Assembly: GCF_007896895.1 (NCBI RefSeq)
Contig: NZ_VOGW01000177.1
Span: 58,575-122,574 of the forward strand
Origin: Streptomyces misionensis
Lineage (GTDB): Bacteria > Actinomycetota > Actinomycetes > Streptomycetales > Streptomycetaceae
Length of the DNA stretch: 64,000 bases
Direction: 5' to 3'
Shown: positions 21,192 to 29,068 of the stretch, piece after piece
Layout of the letters: each line of letters starts with the position of its first letter
Position numbering within the stretch: position 1 is the first letter of the stretch
Position numbers and translations under genes: made by a program
Notes under the pieces: model-generated
Seen by the model: only the letters and a program-made list of their open reading frames with translations
Told to the model about the DNA's origin: nothing
Databases searched by the model: none

Positions 21192-21746
21192 GTGGAAGAC
21201 GAAGCGATACGAGGCCGCGGCGGCCAGGCGCCGCCCGGGACCTTCGAGACCGAGCTGACCGACGCGCTCGTCGGCATCCAGCGGCTGATCCGGCGCCGGC
21301 TGCGCGGCGGACTGGCCGGGCCACGGCTGCGCGGTGCCGAGGTGGAGCTGCTGCGGCTGGTGGAGTCCCGGCCGGGGATCGGCGTCTCGGAGGCGGCCAG
21401 GGAACTGCATCTGGCGAGCAATTCCGTCTCGACGCTGGTCAACCAGCTCGTGCGGGACGGCTACCTGGTCCGGGAGACCGATCCGGCGGACCGGCGGGCC
21501 GCGCGGCTGCGGCTGACCGGGGCCGCGGAGAAGCGCCTGGAGGACTGGCACCGGCGCCGCGCCGACCTGGTCGGGCGGCAGCTGAACCGGCTGGACGAGG
21601 CCGACCGGGAGGCCCTGCACGCGGCCCTGCCGGCCCTGCGCAGGCTGGCCGGCCATCTGCGCGAGGAGATCGAGGAGCCCGTGAGCGCGCCGGCCGGGAC
21701 GACGCGGGCCCCGGAGGCACCCTGGACGAAGGGCACGCCATCATGA
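21192..21746 (+). CDS. MarR-family regulator of an ABC exporter
   Basis: A 184-residue MarR regulator with the winged helix at about residues 45-110 (EVELLRLVESRPGIGVSEAA, then SNSVSTLVNQLVRDGYLVRE and DPADRRAARLRLT). The GTG at 21192 has a poor ribosome site and sits right after a perfect palindrome, so a leaderless or near-leaderless message is likely. The stop overlaps the ATG of the ATPase gene (ATGA). Repressor and exporter thus form one operon, a common arrangement for inducible drug efflux. Confidence 0.9.
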   Translation: MEDEAIRGRGGQAPPGTFETELTDALVGIQRLIRRRLRGGLAGPRLRGAEVELLRLVESRPGIGVSEAARELHLASNSVSTLVNQLVRDGYLVRETDPADRRAARLRLTGAAEKRLEDWHRRRADLVGRQLNRLDEADREALHAALPALRRLAGHLREEIEEPVSAPAGTTRAPEAPWTKGTPS

Positions 21747-22639
21747 CGACCGACCCGGCGGACCTGCCCGCCACCCCGGCACCGACGGCAGCCGACCCGG
21801 CGGAGGCGGCCGACGCCCCGGTCGAGGCCGTCAGCTGCACCGGGCTCACCCACGCCTTCGGCGACACCGTGGCCGTCGACGGGCTCGACCTGGCCGTCCG
21901 CCAGGGCGAGGTGTTCGGGCTGCTCGGGCCGAACGGCGCCGGCAAGACCACCGCCATCCGCTGCGTCACCACCCTGCTGCCGGTCCCCGCGGGCATGGTC
22001 CGCGTCTTCGGGCACGACGCCGCCAAGGAGCGGATGGGGGTGCGCCGCCTGCTCGGCTACGTCCCCCAGCAGCTGTCCGCCGACAGCGGGCTCACCGGGC
22101 GCGAGAACGTCGCCCTGTTCGCCCGGGTGTTCGATGTGCCGCGCCGGGAGCGCGCCGCACGCGTCGACCAGGCCCTCGCCGCCGTCGACCTCGCCGACGC
22201 CGCCGACCGGCTCGCCGGCACCTACTCCGGTGGCATGGTCCGCCGCCTCGAACTCGCCCAGGCCCTGGTCAGCGCGCCCCGGCTGCTGATCCTCGACGAA
22301 CCGACCATCGGCCTCGACCCGATCGCCCGCACCGGCGTGTGGGAGCACATCAACGCGGTGCGCGAGGCCACCGGCATGACCGTCCTCGTCACCACCCACT
22401 ACATGGACGAGGCCGACCAGTACTGCGACCGGGTCGGCCTGATGCACCGCGGCCGCGTCCGCGCCCTCGGCACCCCGGTCGAACTGCGCCGCGGTCTCGC
22501 CGAACGCCAGGGCGCCGAGACCCTGCCCACGCTGGAGGACGTCTTCCGGGACATCGCCGGCAGTGGCCTCGACGACAACACCGCAGGAGGTTTCCGTGAT
22601 GTCCGAAGCACCCGCCGCACCGCGCGCCGCGTCGGCTGA
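21743..22639 (+). CDS. ABC exporter ATPase (DrrA type)
   Basis: A 298-residue ATP-binding subunit of a DrrAB-like drug exporter. Walker A is LLGPNGAGKTTAIRC (about residues 55-69), the ABC signature TYSGGMVRRLELAQAL is near 160, Walker B LLILDEPTIGLDP follows, then the H-loop VTTHYMDEADQ. The C-terminal extension ending in LEDVFRDIAGSG is the usual DrrA tail. It overlaps MarR by 4 bases upstream, and its 3' end runs 41 bases into the permease gene, so subunits are co-translated. The first 35 residues are a Pro/Ala-rich extension. Confidence 0.93.
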   Translation: MTTDPADLPATPAPTAADPAEAADAPVEAVSCTGLTHAFGDTVAVDGLDLAVRQGEVFGLLGPNGAGKTTAIRCVTTLLPVPAGMVRVFGHDAAKERMGVRRLLGYVPQQLSADSGLTGRENVALFARVFDVPRRERAARVDQALAAVDLADAADRLAGTYSGGMVRRLELAQALVSAPRLLILDEPTIGLDPIARTGVWEHINAVREATGMTVLVTTHYMDEADQYCDRVGLMHRGRVRALGTPVELRRGLAERQGAETLPTLEDVFRDIAGSGLDDNTAGGFRDVRSTRRTARRVG

Positions 22640-23459
22640 CCGCACTCCAGGGAAGGACGCCGCGCTGCTGCTCACGCCCCCGGTGCCGCGCGCCGGCTGG
22701 CGGCTGCTGCCCGCCCGGGTCTTCGCGATGTGCGCCGTGGAACTGCAGAAGCTGCGCCACGACCGCACCGAGCTGTACACCCGCGCGGTCCAGCCCGCCC
22801 TCTGGCTGCTGATCTTCGGTCAGACCTTCACCCGCATCCGGGCGATACCCACCGGCGGCATCCCGTACATCGACTACATGGCGCCCGGCATCATCGCCCA
22901 GTCCGCCATGTTCATCGCGATCTTCTACGGCATCCAGATCATCTGGGAACGCGACGCCGGCATCCTCAACAAGCTCCTCGTCACCCCGACCCCGCGCTCG
23001 GCGCTGATCACCGGCAAGGCGTTCGCGGCCGGCGTGAAGTCGCTGGTGCAGGCGATCGTCGTGATCGTGATCGCCGCCCTGCTCGGCGTCGCCCTGACCT
23101 GGAACCCGCTGAAGCTGCTCGGCGTCGCGGTGGCCGTGGTGCTGGCCTCGGTGTTCTTCTCCTGCCTCTCGATGACCATCGCGGGCATCGTGCTCAGCCG
23201 CGACCGGCTGATGGGCTTCGGACAGGCGATCACCATGCCGCTCTTCTTCGGCTCCAACGCCCTGTATCCCGTCTCGGTGATGCCGGGCTGGCTGCAGGCC
23301 GTCAGCAAGGTCAACCCGCTGAGCTATCAGGTCGACGCGCTGCGCGGGCTGCTGCTCGGCACGCCCGCGCATCTCGGCGCCGACTTCGGGGTGCTGGTGA
23401 TCGCCGCGGCGCTCGGCATCACGGCGGCCTCCTCACTGCTCGGCCGGCTGGCTCGGTGA
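22599..23459 (+). CDS. ABC-2 type permease (DrrB type)
   Basis: A 286-residue membrane subunit with about six helices, pairing with the upstream ATPase. ABC-2 signatures: LRHDRTELYTRAVQPALWLL near residue 60, YIDYMAPGIIAQSAMF, a conserved ERDAGILNKLLVTPTPRSAL loop, and the C-terminal ALYPVSVMPGWLQAVSKVNP. ATG 22599 is 8 bases from AGGAGG and is preferred over the adjacent GTG at 22596. It is the last gene of the MarR operon. The exported compound is unknown. Confidence 0.92.
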   Translation: MSEAPAAPRAASADRTPGKDAALLLTPPVPRAGWRLLPARVFAMCAVELQKLRHDRTELYTRAVQPALWLLIFGQTFTRIRAIPTGGIPYIDYMAPGIIAQSAMFIAIFYGIQIIWERDAGILNKLLVTPTPRSALITGKAFAAGVKSLVQAIVVIVIAALLGVALTWNPLKLLGVAVAVVLASVFFSCLSMTIAGIVLSRDRLMGFGQAITMPLFFGSNALYPVSVMPGWLQAVSKVNPLSYQVDALRGLLLGTPAHLGADFGVLVIAAALGITAASSLLGRLAR

Positions 23460-23551
23460 TCCCCCTTCGGTGATCTTGCTCCGAACGTGATGTGCGGCAC
23501 GCGCCGGGGCCGCGCCCGAAGGCGCCCGGAGGGATTCCTCCTGGGCAGCGC

Positions 23552-23566
23552 TTGATCGTCGATCAA
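23552..23566. promoter_or_regulatory. Perfect 15-base palindrome
   Basis: TTGATCGTCGATCAA lies about 40 bases upstream of a TTGACA promoter element. It is placed like an activator or repressor site for the gene at 23657. Confidence 0.45.
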
Positions 23567-23604
23567 AGGGTGCGAACCCCCTGGCCCCGGCGCATTCCGC
23601 TCAT

Positions 23605-23634
23605 TTGACAGTGCGCTGAGCCCACAGATAGACA
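23605..23634 (+). promoter_or_regulatory. Housekeeping-type promoter
   Basis: A perfect -35 TTGACA (23605-23610) is followed after 16-18 bases by GATAGACA (23627-23634) as a -10. Transcription should start near 23640, giving a short leader with GAGAGGGG before the GTG at 23657. Confidence 0.7.
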
Positions 23635-23656
23635 CTCCGGGGTCGAGAGGGGCAGT

Positions 23657-24184
23657 GTGTACGAGCCGAACGTGGTCGGTGACTGGCAGGAGTACGAGGA
23701 GCATGCCGGTCTGCGGGTCCGCGTCCACCGCCTGGCGGCGGGCGAGCCGCCGCGCGGACGCGATGACGCCGCTGCCGGGCTGACGTACTTCAGTGTCCGG
23801 GTGACGGTCGAGAACCGCGGCGTGCGGCCCTTCGGCGTCCATCTGGAGGACGGACAGGTCGACATCCGCGTCGGCCCGGACGGCGAGGGCGCGTTCATCG
23901 ACTGGCGCAACTCGCAGTTCATCGAGGGCTTCGACGTCCATCCGCTGCGCCGCGCCACCGCCGTCCTCTACGCCGCCGCCCCCGAGGCCGCCCTCACCCA
24001 CGTGGATGTGCAGGTGCAGCTGCGGGTGGACGAGGAGTGGACCGACCGCAGGCTGTGGGCCGGCGGCACCGGTCTGGCGGAACCGGCCGGGACGGCCGCC
24101 CTCGCGGGCTGTGGTCCCGCCGCCGACCTGGCCCACCAGGTCAGCGCCTTCCTGAAGGAGCAGACGGAGCCGGGCACCGCGTAA
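23657..24184 (+). CDS. Uncharacterised soluble protein, DUF4352-like beta fold
   Basis: A 175-residue protein I do not recognise by name. There is no signal peptide or membrane helix. The middle (YFSVRVTVENRGVRPFGVHL, about residues 42-61) resembles beta-sandwich domains that describe modified neighbouring ions or ligands, as in DUF4352. It has its own good promoter and a possible operator upstream, and converges with the hemC-like gene 29 bases away. GTG 23657 has GAGAGGGG upstream. The context gives no function. Confidence 0.65.
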   Translation: MYEPNVVGDWQEYEEHAGLRVRVHRLAAGEPPRGRDDAAAGLTYFSVRVTVENRGVRPFGVHLEDGQVDIRVGPDGEGAFIDWRNSQFIEGFDVHPLRRATAVLYAAAPEAALTHVDVQVQLRVDEEWTDRRLWAGGTGLAEPAGTAALAGCGPAADLAHQVSAFLKEQTEPGTA

Positions 24185-24213
24185 CCGGCGCCCGGCGGCC
24201 AGTAGGTGCGCGC

Positions 24214-25149
24214 TCAGTGCGCGATGCCGTCGATGATCTCCCGCGCGCCCTGCCGCAGCAGCGCCACCGCGACCGAGGTGCCGAGCGTCGCCGGGTCGAG
24301 CCGGCCCGCCCACTCGTGGGCGTTCAGCCGGGTCTTGCCGTCCGGCGTGAACACGCAGGCGCGCAGGGAGAGTTCGCCGCTGCGCTCCACGCGCGCGTAT
24401 CCGGAGATCGGGCTGTTGCAGTGCCCTTGGAGCACATGCAGGAACATCCGTTCGGCCGTCGCCTCCCGGTGGGTGTCCGGGTCGCCGAGCCCGCTGACCG
24501 CGTCGATCAGCTCGGTGTCGTCCTCCCGGCACTGGAGGGCGAGGATGCCCGCGCCGATCGCCGGCATCATCGTCTCCGTCGACAGCACCTCGCTGATCAC
24601 GTCGGTCCGGCCGATGCGCTCCAGCCCGGCGACCGCGAGCAGCAGCGCGTCCGCCTCGCCGTCGGCCAGCTTCTGGAGCCGGCGGTTGGCGTTGCCGCGG
24701 AAGGGCACGCACTCCAGGTGCGGGTGCGTGGCGGCCAGTTGGGCGATCTTGCGGACCGCGGAGGTGCCGATCCGGGTGCCGGCCGGCAGCTCGTCCAGGG
24801 TGAGCCCGCCCGGGTGCACCAGCGCGTCGCGGATGTCGTCCCGCTTCAGGAACGCGGCGAACACCGTCCCGGCGGGCAGCGGCCGGTCCGCGGGCACGTC
24901 CTTGACGCAGTGCACCGCGAGATCCGCCTCGCCGGCCAGCAGGGCCGCGTCCACCTCCTTGGTGAACGCCCCCTTGCCCTCCACCGTGGACAGCGAGCCC
25001 AGCCACTTGTCGCCGGTGGTCTTCACGGGGACGACCTCGGTGCGCACCCCGGGGTGAAGGGCCGCCAACTCGGCGCGGACTCGCTCGACTTGGGCCAGGG
25101 CCATGGGCGAGTCACGGGAGACGATTCGGATCAGTTCGGGAACCGGCAT
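24214..25149 (-). CDS. hemC: Hydroxymethylbilane synthase-like (second HemC)
   Basis: Porphobilinogen deaminase fold, 311 residues; the classical reaction joins four porphobilinogens into hydroxymethylbilane for heme and cobalamin. Preserved features: [20 protein letters not shown], catalytic Asp in [34 protein letters not shown], and the dipyrromethane-binding Cys in [11 protein letters not shown]. Several positions differ from the usual HemC (RRQAQL is RKIAQL; RGNV is RGNAN), and no other hem genes are nearby, so this is probably a paralogue. ATG 25149 lacks a ribosome site and may be leaderless. Confidence 0.82.
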   Translation of the reverse strand: MPVPELIRIVSRDSPMALAQVERVRAELAALHPGVRTEVVPVKTTGDKWLGSLSTVEGKGAFTKEVDAALLAGEADLAVHCVKDVPADRPLPAGTVFAAFLKRDDIRDALVHPGGLTLDELPAGTRIGTSAVRKIAQLAATHPHLECVPFRGNANRRLQKLADGEADALLLAVAGLERIGRTDVISEVLSTETMMPAIGAGILALQCREDDTELIDAVSGLGDPDTHREATAERMFLHVLQGHCNSPISGYARVERSGELSLRACVFTPDGKTRLNAHEWAGRLDPATLGTSVAVALLRQGAREIIDGIAH

Positions 25150-25173
25150 GCGCACACGATAGACCCGTGACCC

Positions 25174-26163
25174 TCAGTCGGCGCCCCCGGGCAGGTCCGC
25201 GGCCGAGTCCTCGGGGGTGAGATCGGGGCGCAGCCGCAGCCAGGACGGCTGGCGCAGCATCCCCGAGCGGGTACGGGTGCTGTAGGAGACCTCGCCGACC
25301 AGGCGGGGCCGCACCCAGCGGGCCCGGAGGACGCGGGGCACCGGTTCGAAGGGGCACCGCTCGCTCGCCGCGTCCCGCAGCAGCTCCGCCAGCGCCGTCC
25401 GCTCGGTCTCGCTCCAGCCGGTGCCCACCCCGCCGACGTAGCGCAGCCGGCCGGCCGCGTCCCGCTGGCCCACCAGCACCGCGCCGGGCAGCCCGGTCAG
25501 CCGTCCCTTTCCGGGCAGCCAGCCGCCCACGATCACGTCCTCCGCCCGCGTGTTGCGGATCTTGATCCAGGCGCGGGAGCGCACTCCGGGCTCGTAGACG
25601 GAATCGAGCCGCTTGCAGACCAGGCCCTCCAGGCCGTGCTCCCGGGTGGCCGCGAGCGCCTGGGCGCCGTGCCCGGTCAGCGCGCCCGGCGTCGACCAGT
25701 GCGGCCCGGCGAGGCCCAGCTCCGTCAGCCGGGCCCGGCGCCGTTCGTACGGCTGCCGCAGCAGCGGTTCGGCCAGATAGGGCACGTCGAACAGCACCAG
25801 GTGCACCGGCACCCGCGCGGCCCGGTGGGCGGCGCGCGCGGGCGCGTGGGCGAGCCCCATCCGGCTCTGCAGCAGCTGGAAGTCGGCCCGGCCGTGCGCG
25901 TCCAGGGCCAGCACCTCGCCGTCCAGGATCGCGGGCGTGCCGCCGAGCGCGCCGCCCAGCGGCCTCAGTTCCGGGTAGGCCCCGGTGATCTCCTCGCCCG
26001 AGCGGGCGCGCAGCACCACACCGCCGTCCCCGGGCAGATAGACCATCACCCGCTGCCCGTCCTGCTTGGTCTCGTACGCCCACCGCGCGTCCTGCGCGGC
26101 GGGCGGCAGCGAGCCGGGGGTGGCGAGCATGGGCGCGATGAGCGGCAGGGCTGCGGCGGTCAC
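25174..26163 (-). CDS. ATP-dependent DNA ligase (LigC/LigD-ligase type)
   Basis: A 329-residue ATP-dependent ligase with adenylation and OB domains only. The nucleotidyl-lysine is Lys33 in YETKQDGQRVM (KxDG). Further motifs are ILDGEVLALD, VLFDVPYL, GLEGLVCKRLDSVYEPG and RAWIKIRN. The C-terminus GEVSYSTRTRSGMLRQPSWL is the usual OB-domain end. Such small ligases act in gap filling or end joining in Actinobacteria. GTG 26163 is the first start that keeps the whole domain. It lies 24 bases upstream of the hemC-like gene on the same strand. A separate LigD-type phosphoesterase is coded at 29.6-30.2 kb. Confidence 0.88.
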   Translation of the reverse strand: MTAAALPLIAPMLATPGSLPPAAQDARWAYETKQDGQRVMVYLPGDGGVVLRARSGEEITGAYPELRPLGGALGGTPAILDGEVLALDAHGRADFQLLQSRMGLAHAPARAAHRAARVPVHLVLFDVPYLAEPLLRQPYERRRARLTELGLAGPHWSTPGALTGHGAQALAATREHGLEGLVCKRLDSVYEPGVRSRAWIKIRNTRAEDVIVGGWLPGKGRLTGLPGAVLVGQRDAAGRLRYVGGVGTGWSETERTALAELLRDAASERCPFEPVPRVLRARWVRPRLVGEVSYSTRTRSGMLRQPSWLRLRPDLTPEDSAADLPGGAD

Positions 26164-26246
26164 GGCAGAAGATGTCGACCGTTCCCGCCCGCCTCACGCG
26201 CCTTCGGCCACCGGTTCCCCTGAACGGGGTGCGGGGACCGCCGGGC

Positions 26247-27032
26247 TCAGTCCCGGTCGCCCGGCGGCCCGTCCGCCTCCAGACCCGTGCACACCACCTC
26301 CCCGTCCACCTCGGCGCAGGCCGCCACGCCCCGGGGCGAAGTCACCGGCAGCATCGGGCTGTTGGTCCCCGTGGTGTCGTCCGCCGGATAGTTCGCGGTG
26401 AGGACGTTCTCGCCCGCCCGCACCGACACCTCCCGGGCGTGACGGACGCGCATCCGCACCTCGGACCAGGCGGTGCCGCAGGACGGCGAGTAGCGCAGCC
26501 GTACGACATAGGCCGGGTCGGTGACCTCGCTGGGGGTCTGCGCGTCCCGGGCGCAGAAGGACGCGCCGGGCAGCACACCCTGGCAGGAGGGGCCGTGGCA
26601 GCGCGGCACCGAGGCCAGGGGCCGGGCCGCGGGCGCGGGCGCGGACCCCGGGCGCCCGGAGAGGGCCACGGTGGCGGCCACCGCCGTGGCCGCGCCGAAC
26701 AGCGCGAGCGCGGACACCGGGAGCCACAGCGGCAGCCAGGAGGGCCGCCTGCCGCGGGGCGCCTGGTCGGGCGGGTCCGGGGGAGCGGGCACGTCGGCCG
26801 CCTCCCACAGCGCCAGTACGGTCGCGGGATCGGCGTCGGCCAGCCGGCACAGGGCCTCCACCGCGGGCCTCGGCGGGCGCTTGCCGCCCGAAAGATAGCG
26901 GTGCCAGGCGGACTTGCTGTAGGGGGTGCGCGCGGCCAGCGCCGCCAGGCTCAGCCCCGTACGGTCCTTCAGCTCGCGCAGTCTCACCACCAGTGACTCG
27001 TCCGGCGCGGTCGATCCTTGGGGGTGCCGCAT
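26247..27032 (-). CDS. XRE-type HTH protein with membrane anchor and DUF2690 domain
   Basis: A 261-residue three-part protein. Residues about 10-70 form an XRE helix-turn-helix (LRELKDRTGLSLAALAARTP, YSKSAWHRYLSGGKRPP). Residues about 105-125 are a single membrane helix. The outside part matches DUF2690, with paired cysteines (RCHGPSCQG, FCARDAQTP, LRYSPSCGTAWSEV). The layout implies a cytoplasmic DNA-binding or protein-binding head tied to an extracytoplasmic sensor. ATG 27032 is preferred because GAGGA lies 8 bases upstream; ATG 27053 has no proper spacing. No partner gene is obvious. Confidence 0.82.
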   Translation of the reverse strand: MRHPQGSTAPDESLVVRLRELKDRTGLSLAALAARTPYSKSAWHRYLSGGKRPPRPAVEALCRLADADPATVLALWEAADVPAPPDPPDQAPRGRRPSWLPLWLPVSALALFGAATAVAATVALSGRPGSAPAPAARPLASVPRCHGPSCQGVLPGASFCARDAQTPSEVTDPAYVVRLRYSPSCGTAWSEVRMRVRHAREVSVRAGENVLTANYPADDTTGTNSPMLPVTSPRGVAACAEVDGEVVCTGLEADGPPGDRD

Positions 27033-27157
27033 CGTGCGTTCCTCGACTCCCATTCCTGTATGGGCGTTTCGCCCCTGTTGCCGGAATGGCTTCCCTGCCG
27101 AGCGGCGGCTGCAACACCGGACGAGGTATGGGCGGGGTCAAGCACCCCTGTGCCGAA

Positions 27158-27189
27158 GGCCTGTTCGGGACGCGGTTCCCGGACAGGCC
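27158..27189 (-). terminator. Terminator after the SH3 protein gene
   Basis: A 13-base stem with one wobble (27158-27170 with 27177-27189) and 6-base loop lie 34 bases past the stop. Confidence 0.65.
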
Positions 27190-27223
27190 CTCGGCGGTCA
27201 GTGGTCGATGCGGCGTTCGGACG

Positions 27224-27604
27224 TCAGCACCAGGGGACGTACCGGCCGGTGCGCACGTAGTGGGCGGAGACGTAGCCCCGGTGGTCCGGGAGCCGGTACC
27301 ACAGGCGGTTGCCGTGCACCCGGGAGCCGTGGGACTTGCAGCTCACGGAGATGAGCCGGCGGGCGTCCCGGTGGCCGACGATCCGGTAGCGGGTACCCGG
27401 TCCGGAGCGGACGTTGAGCCGGCCGCGCTGGGTGGCGACCCGGCCGGTGAGGTAGTGGTGGGTGCGGTCGGGGTGCGGGGCGGCGACCGCGGCCACCGGG
27501 TGCGCGGCGACCGTGCTCGCCGCGGCGGCACCGGCCGTCACGGGAAGGAGCGCGAGCACCGCGGCCGCGGCCGGCAGGACGCTCTTGAGGGCCCGTCGGA
27601 TCAT
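27224..27604 (-). CDS. Secreted SH3-domain protein
   Basis: A 126-residue exported protein. The signal peptide covers residues 1-30 (RRALKSV, then an Ala/Leu core, cleavage near AGAAAAS). A bacterial SH3 domain follows (GRLNVRSGPGTRYRIVGHRD, LWYRLPDHRGYVSAHYV), ending in WC. SH3b domains bind peptidoglycan or peptides at the cell wall. Start ATG 27604 has a perfect GGAGG 6 bases upstream. The gene is monocistronic with its own terminator. No catalytic domain is attached, so a binding or decoy role is the most that can be said. Confidence 0.85.
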   Translation of the reverse strand: MIRRALKSVLPAAAAVLALLPVTAGAAAASTVAAHPVAAVAAPHPDRTHHYLTGRVATQRGRLNVRSGPGTRYRIVGHRDARRLISVSCKSHGSRVHGNRLWYRLPDHRGYVSAHYVRTGRYVPWC

Positions 27605-27828
27605 GGAAACCTCCGGCTGTCGATCTCGTGACCACGAGCAGTGATCACGCCGCCCAGCCTTGCCGTGACCAGCGGTCACCATGCCGGTCCGGCGTCCCCC
27701 GGGACGGCCCGGGACGTCCCGGGACACGGGCGCCGAGGTCCCGTGCGCCTCGCCTGCCGGGCCGCGCGGGACCCGGTGGGCGTGCCGCGCGGACGAGGAT
27801 CGTGCCGCCAGTCGTACCGGGACGAAAA

Positions 27829-27857
27829 GGTTGAGTCGGGCAATGTCCGCGTACACT
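27829..27857 (+). promoter_or_regulatory. Promoter of a leaderless MarR gene
   Basis: The -10 TACACT (27852-27857) lies 7-8 bases before the ATG at 27865, so the message should begin at or beside the start codon. A weak -35 (GGTTGA, 27829-27834) is 17 bases upstream. The GGAGG at 27859-27863 is too close to serve as a normal ribosome site. Confidence 0.55.
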
Positions 27858-27864
27858 CGGAGGC

Positions 27865-28386
27865 ATGCCCGCGCCCTCGCCGTCCGGACCGCCCGCGCCC
27901 TGCCCGGAGATCGCCGAGATCGAGCGCGCCCTCAACCGCATCACCTACCTCGGCATGCGCACCCGGCACCACGACCGGATGCGCGCGCTGACCGGCATCA
28001 CCCTGGACCGGGCCGCCGTGGCACTGCTGCGGCAGATCGCCGACTGCGAGTCACTGCGGCCGGGCGAGATCGCCCACCGGCTCGGCGTGGAGGCCTCGCA
28101 CGTGACGCGGACGGTGCAGCAGCTCCAGCGGGCGGGCTACGTCGCCCGGGTCCCCGACCCGGACGACCGGCGCGCCCAGCGCATCCGGCTCACCGACGCC
28201 GGGCGGCGGGCCGTCGAACGGATCAGGGCGGCCGGGGCCGACGAGATGCGGCTCGCCCTCACCGGCTGGCGGCCCGAGGAACTGCGGCAGCTGGCCACGC
28301 TCTTCCACCGCATGGTCGACGACTTCCTCGCGTACTCGGCGCAGGTCGGCGCCGGGCCGGAGGCGAGCGCCGAGGGCGCCGGCTGA
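27865..28386 (+). CDS. MarR-family regulator
   Basis: A 173-residue MarR protein. The DNA-binding part is LRPGEIAHRLGVEASHVTRT, QRAGYVARVPDPDDRRAQRI, with dimerisation helices at both ends. A cysteine occurs near the first helix (residue 12) and another before the wing (IADCESL), so oxidative sensing is conceivable. The transcript is probably leaderless. The next gene codes a peroxiredoxin 148 bases away, on its own apparent promoter, which hints at a shared redox theme. The ligand is unknown. Confidence 0.86.
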   Translation: MPAPSPSGPPAPCPEIAEIERALNRITYLGMRTRHHDRMRALTGITLDRAAVALLRQIADCESLRPGEIAHRLGVEASHVTRTVQQLQRAGYVARVPDPDDRRAQRIRLTDAGRRAVERIRAAGADEMRLALTGWRPEELRQLATLFHRMVDDFLAYSAQVGAGPEASAEGAG

Positions 28387-28475
28387 GCGGCTCCCGCGGA
28401 AGCGGCCGTGCGCACGGGCCGCACGGCGCCGTACCGTCCAGTAATATCCGGCGGCAGGCCATCCGAGGAGGAACC

Positions 28476-28538
28476 GTGCCCCGCTGTGAACGCCCGCTGC
28501 CGCCACCCGCCGCCGGACCCGCGAGGGCGCGGTCATGA
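28476..28538 (+). CDS. 20-codon leader ORF coupled to the peroxiredoxin gene
   Basis: GTG 28476 has GAGGAGGAA 5 bases upstream, the best ribosome site in this area. It opens a frame MPRCERPLPPPAAGPARARS that stops at TGA 28536-28538, overlapping the peroxiredoxin ATG by 4 bases (ATGA). The peptide has one cysteine (residue 4), a Pro-Pro-Pro run at residues 9-11 and a basic end. The arrangement suggests translational coupling or attenuation: ribosome stalling on the leader would lower peroxiredoxin synthesis. It could also be a chance frame; comparative conservation would decide. Confidence 0.5.
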   Translation: MPRCERPLPPPAAGPARARS

Positions 28539-29002
28539 GCGCGCGGATCGAGGTCGGAGACCGGGTCGAGGACTTCGCCCTGCCCGACGAGACCGGCACC
28601 GTCCGCAGGCTCACCGACCTGCTGGCCGACGGCCCCGTGGTGCTCTTCTTCTACCCCGCCGCCCTCACCCCGGGCTGCACCGCCGAGGCCTGCCACTTCC
28701 GTGACCTCGCCGCCGAGTTCGCCGCGCTCGGCGCCCGGGCCGTCGGGATCAGCGGCGACGAGGTGGGAAAACAGCGGGAGTTCGCCGGGCGGCACACCCT
28801 CGGCATGCCGCTGCTGTCCGACGCCGACGGCGCGGTCCGCGAGCGGTTCGGGGTCCGGCGCGGCTTCACCCTCGCCCCCACCAAGCGCGTCACCTTCGTC
28901 ATCGGCCCGGACCGCACCGTCGTCGAGATCGTCCGCAGCGAGCTGCGCATGAACACCCACGCCGACAAGGCCCTCGCGGCCCTGCGCGCCCACCGGGGCT
29001 GA
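28535..29002 (+). CDS. Peroxiredoxin (Bcp/PrxQ type)
   Basis: Thiol peroxidase, 155 residues, reducing hydrogen peroxide and organic hydroperoxides with electrons from thioredoxin. Peroxidatic Cys48 is in the motif PAALTPGCTAEAC and resolving Cys53 is five residues on, the PrxQ/Bcp arrangement. The following WxxF-like strand and the RVTFVIGPDRTV segment complete the thioredoxin fold. The normal TLC-type signature is relaxed to ALTPGC. The ATG overlaps the stop of a 20-codon upstream ORF, so its translation may depend on the leader. Confidence 0.92.
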   Translation: MSARIEVGDRVEDFALPDETGTVRRLTDLLADGPVVLFFYPAALTPGCTAEACHFRDLAAEFAALGARAVGISGDEVGKQREFAGRHTLGMPLLSDADGAVRERFGVRRGFTLAPTKRVTFVIGPDRTVVEIVRSELRMNTHADKALAALRAHRG

Positions 29003-29005
29003 CCC

Positions 29006-29038
29006 CCGGCCCCGCCCTCGTCCGACGGGCGGGGCCGG
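29006..29038. terminator. Bidirectional terminator
   Basis: A perfect 12-base GC stem (CCGGCCCCGCCC with GGGCGGGGCCGG) and 9-base loop lie between the converging peroxiredoxin and cupin genes. Confidence 0.8.
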
Positions 29039-29068
29039 AGGACCGCTCCCCGGCGGCCGGCCGCCGTC

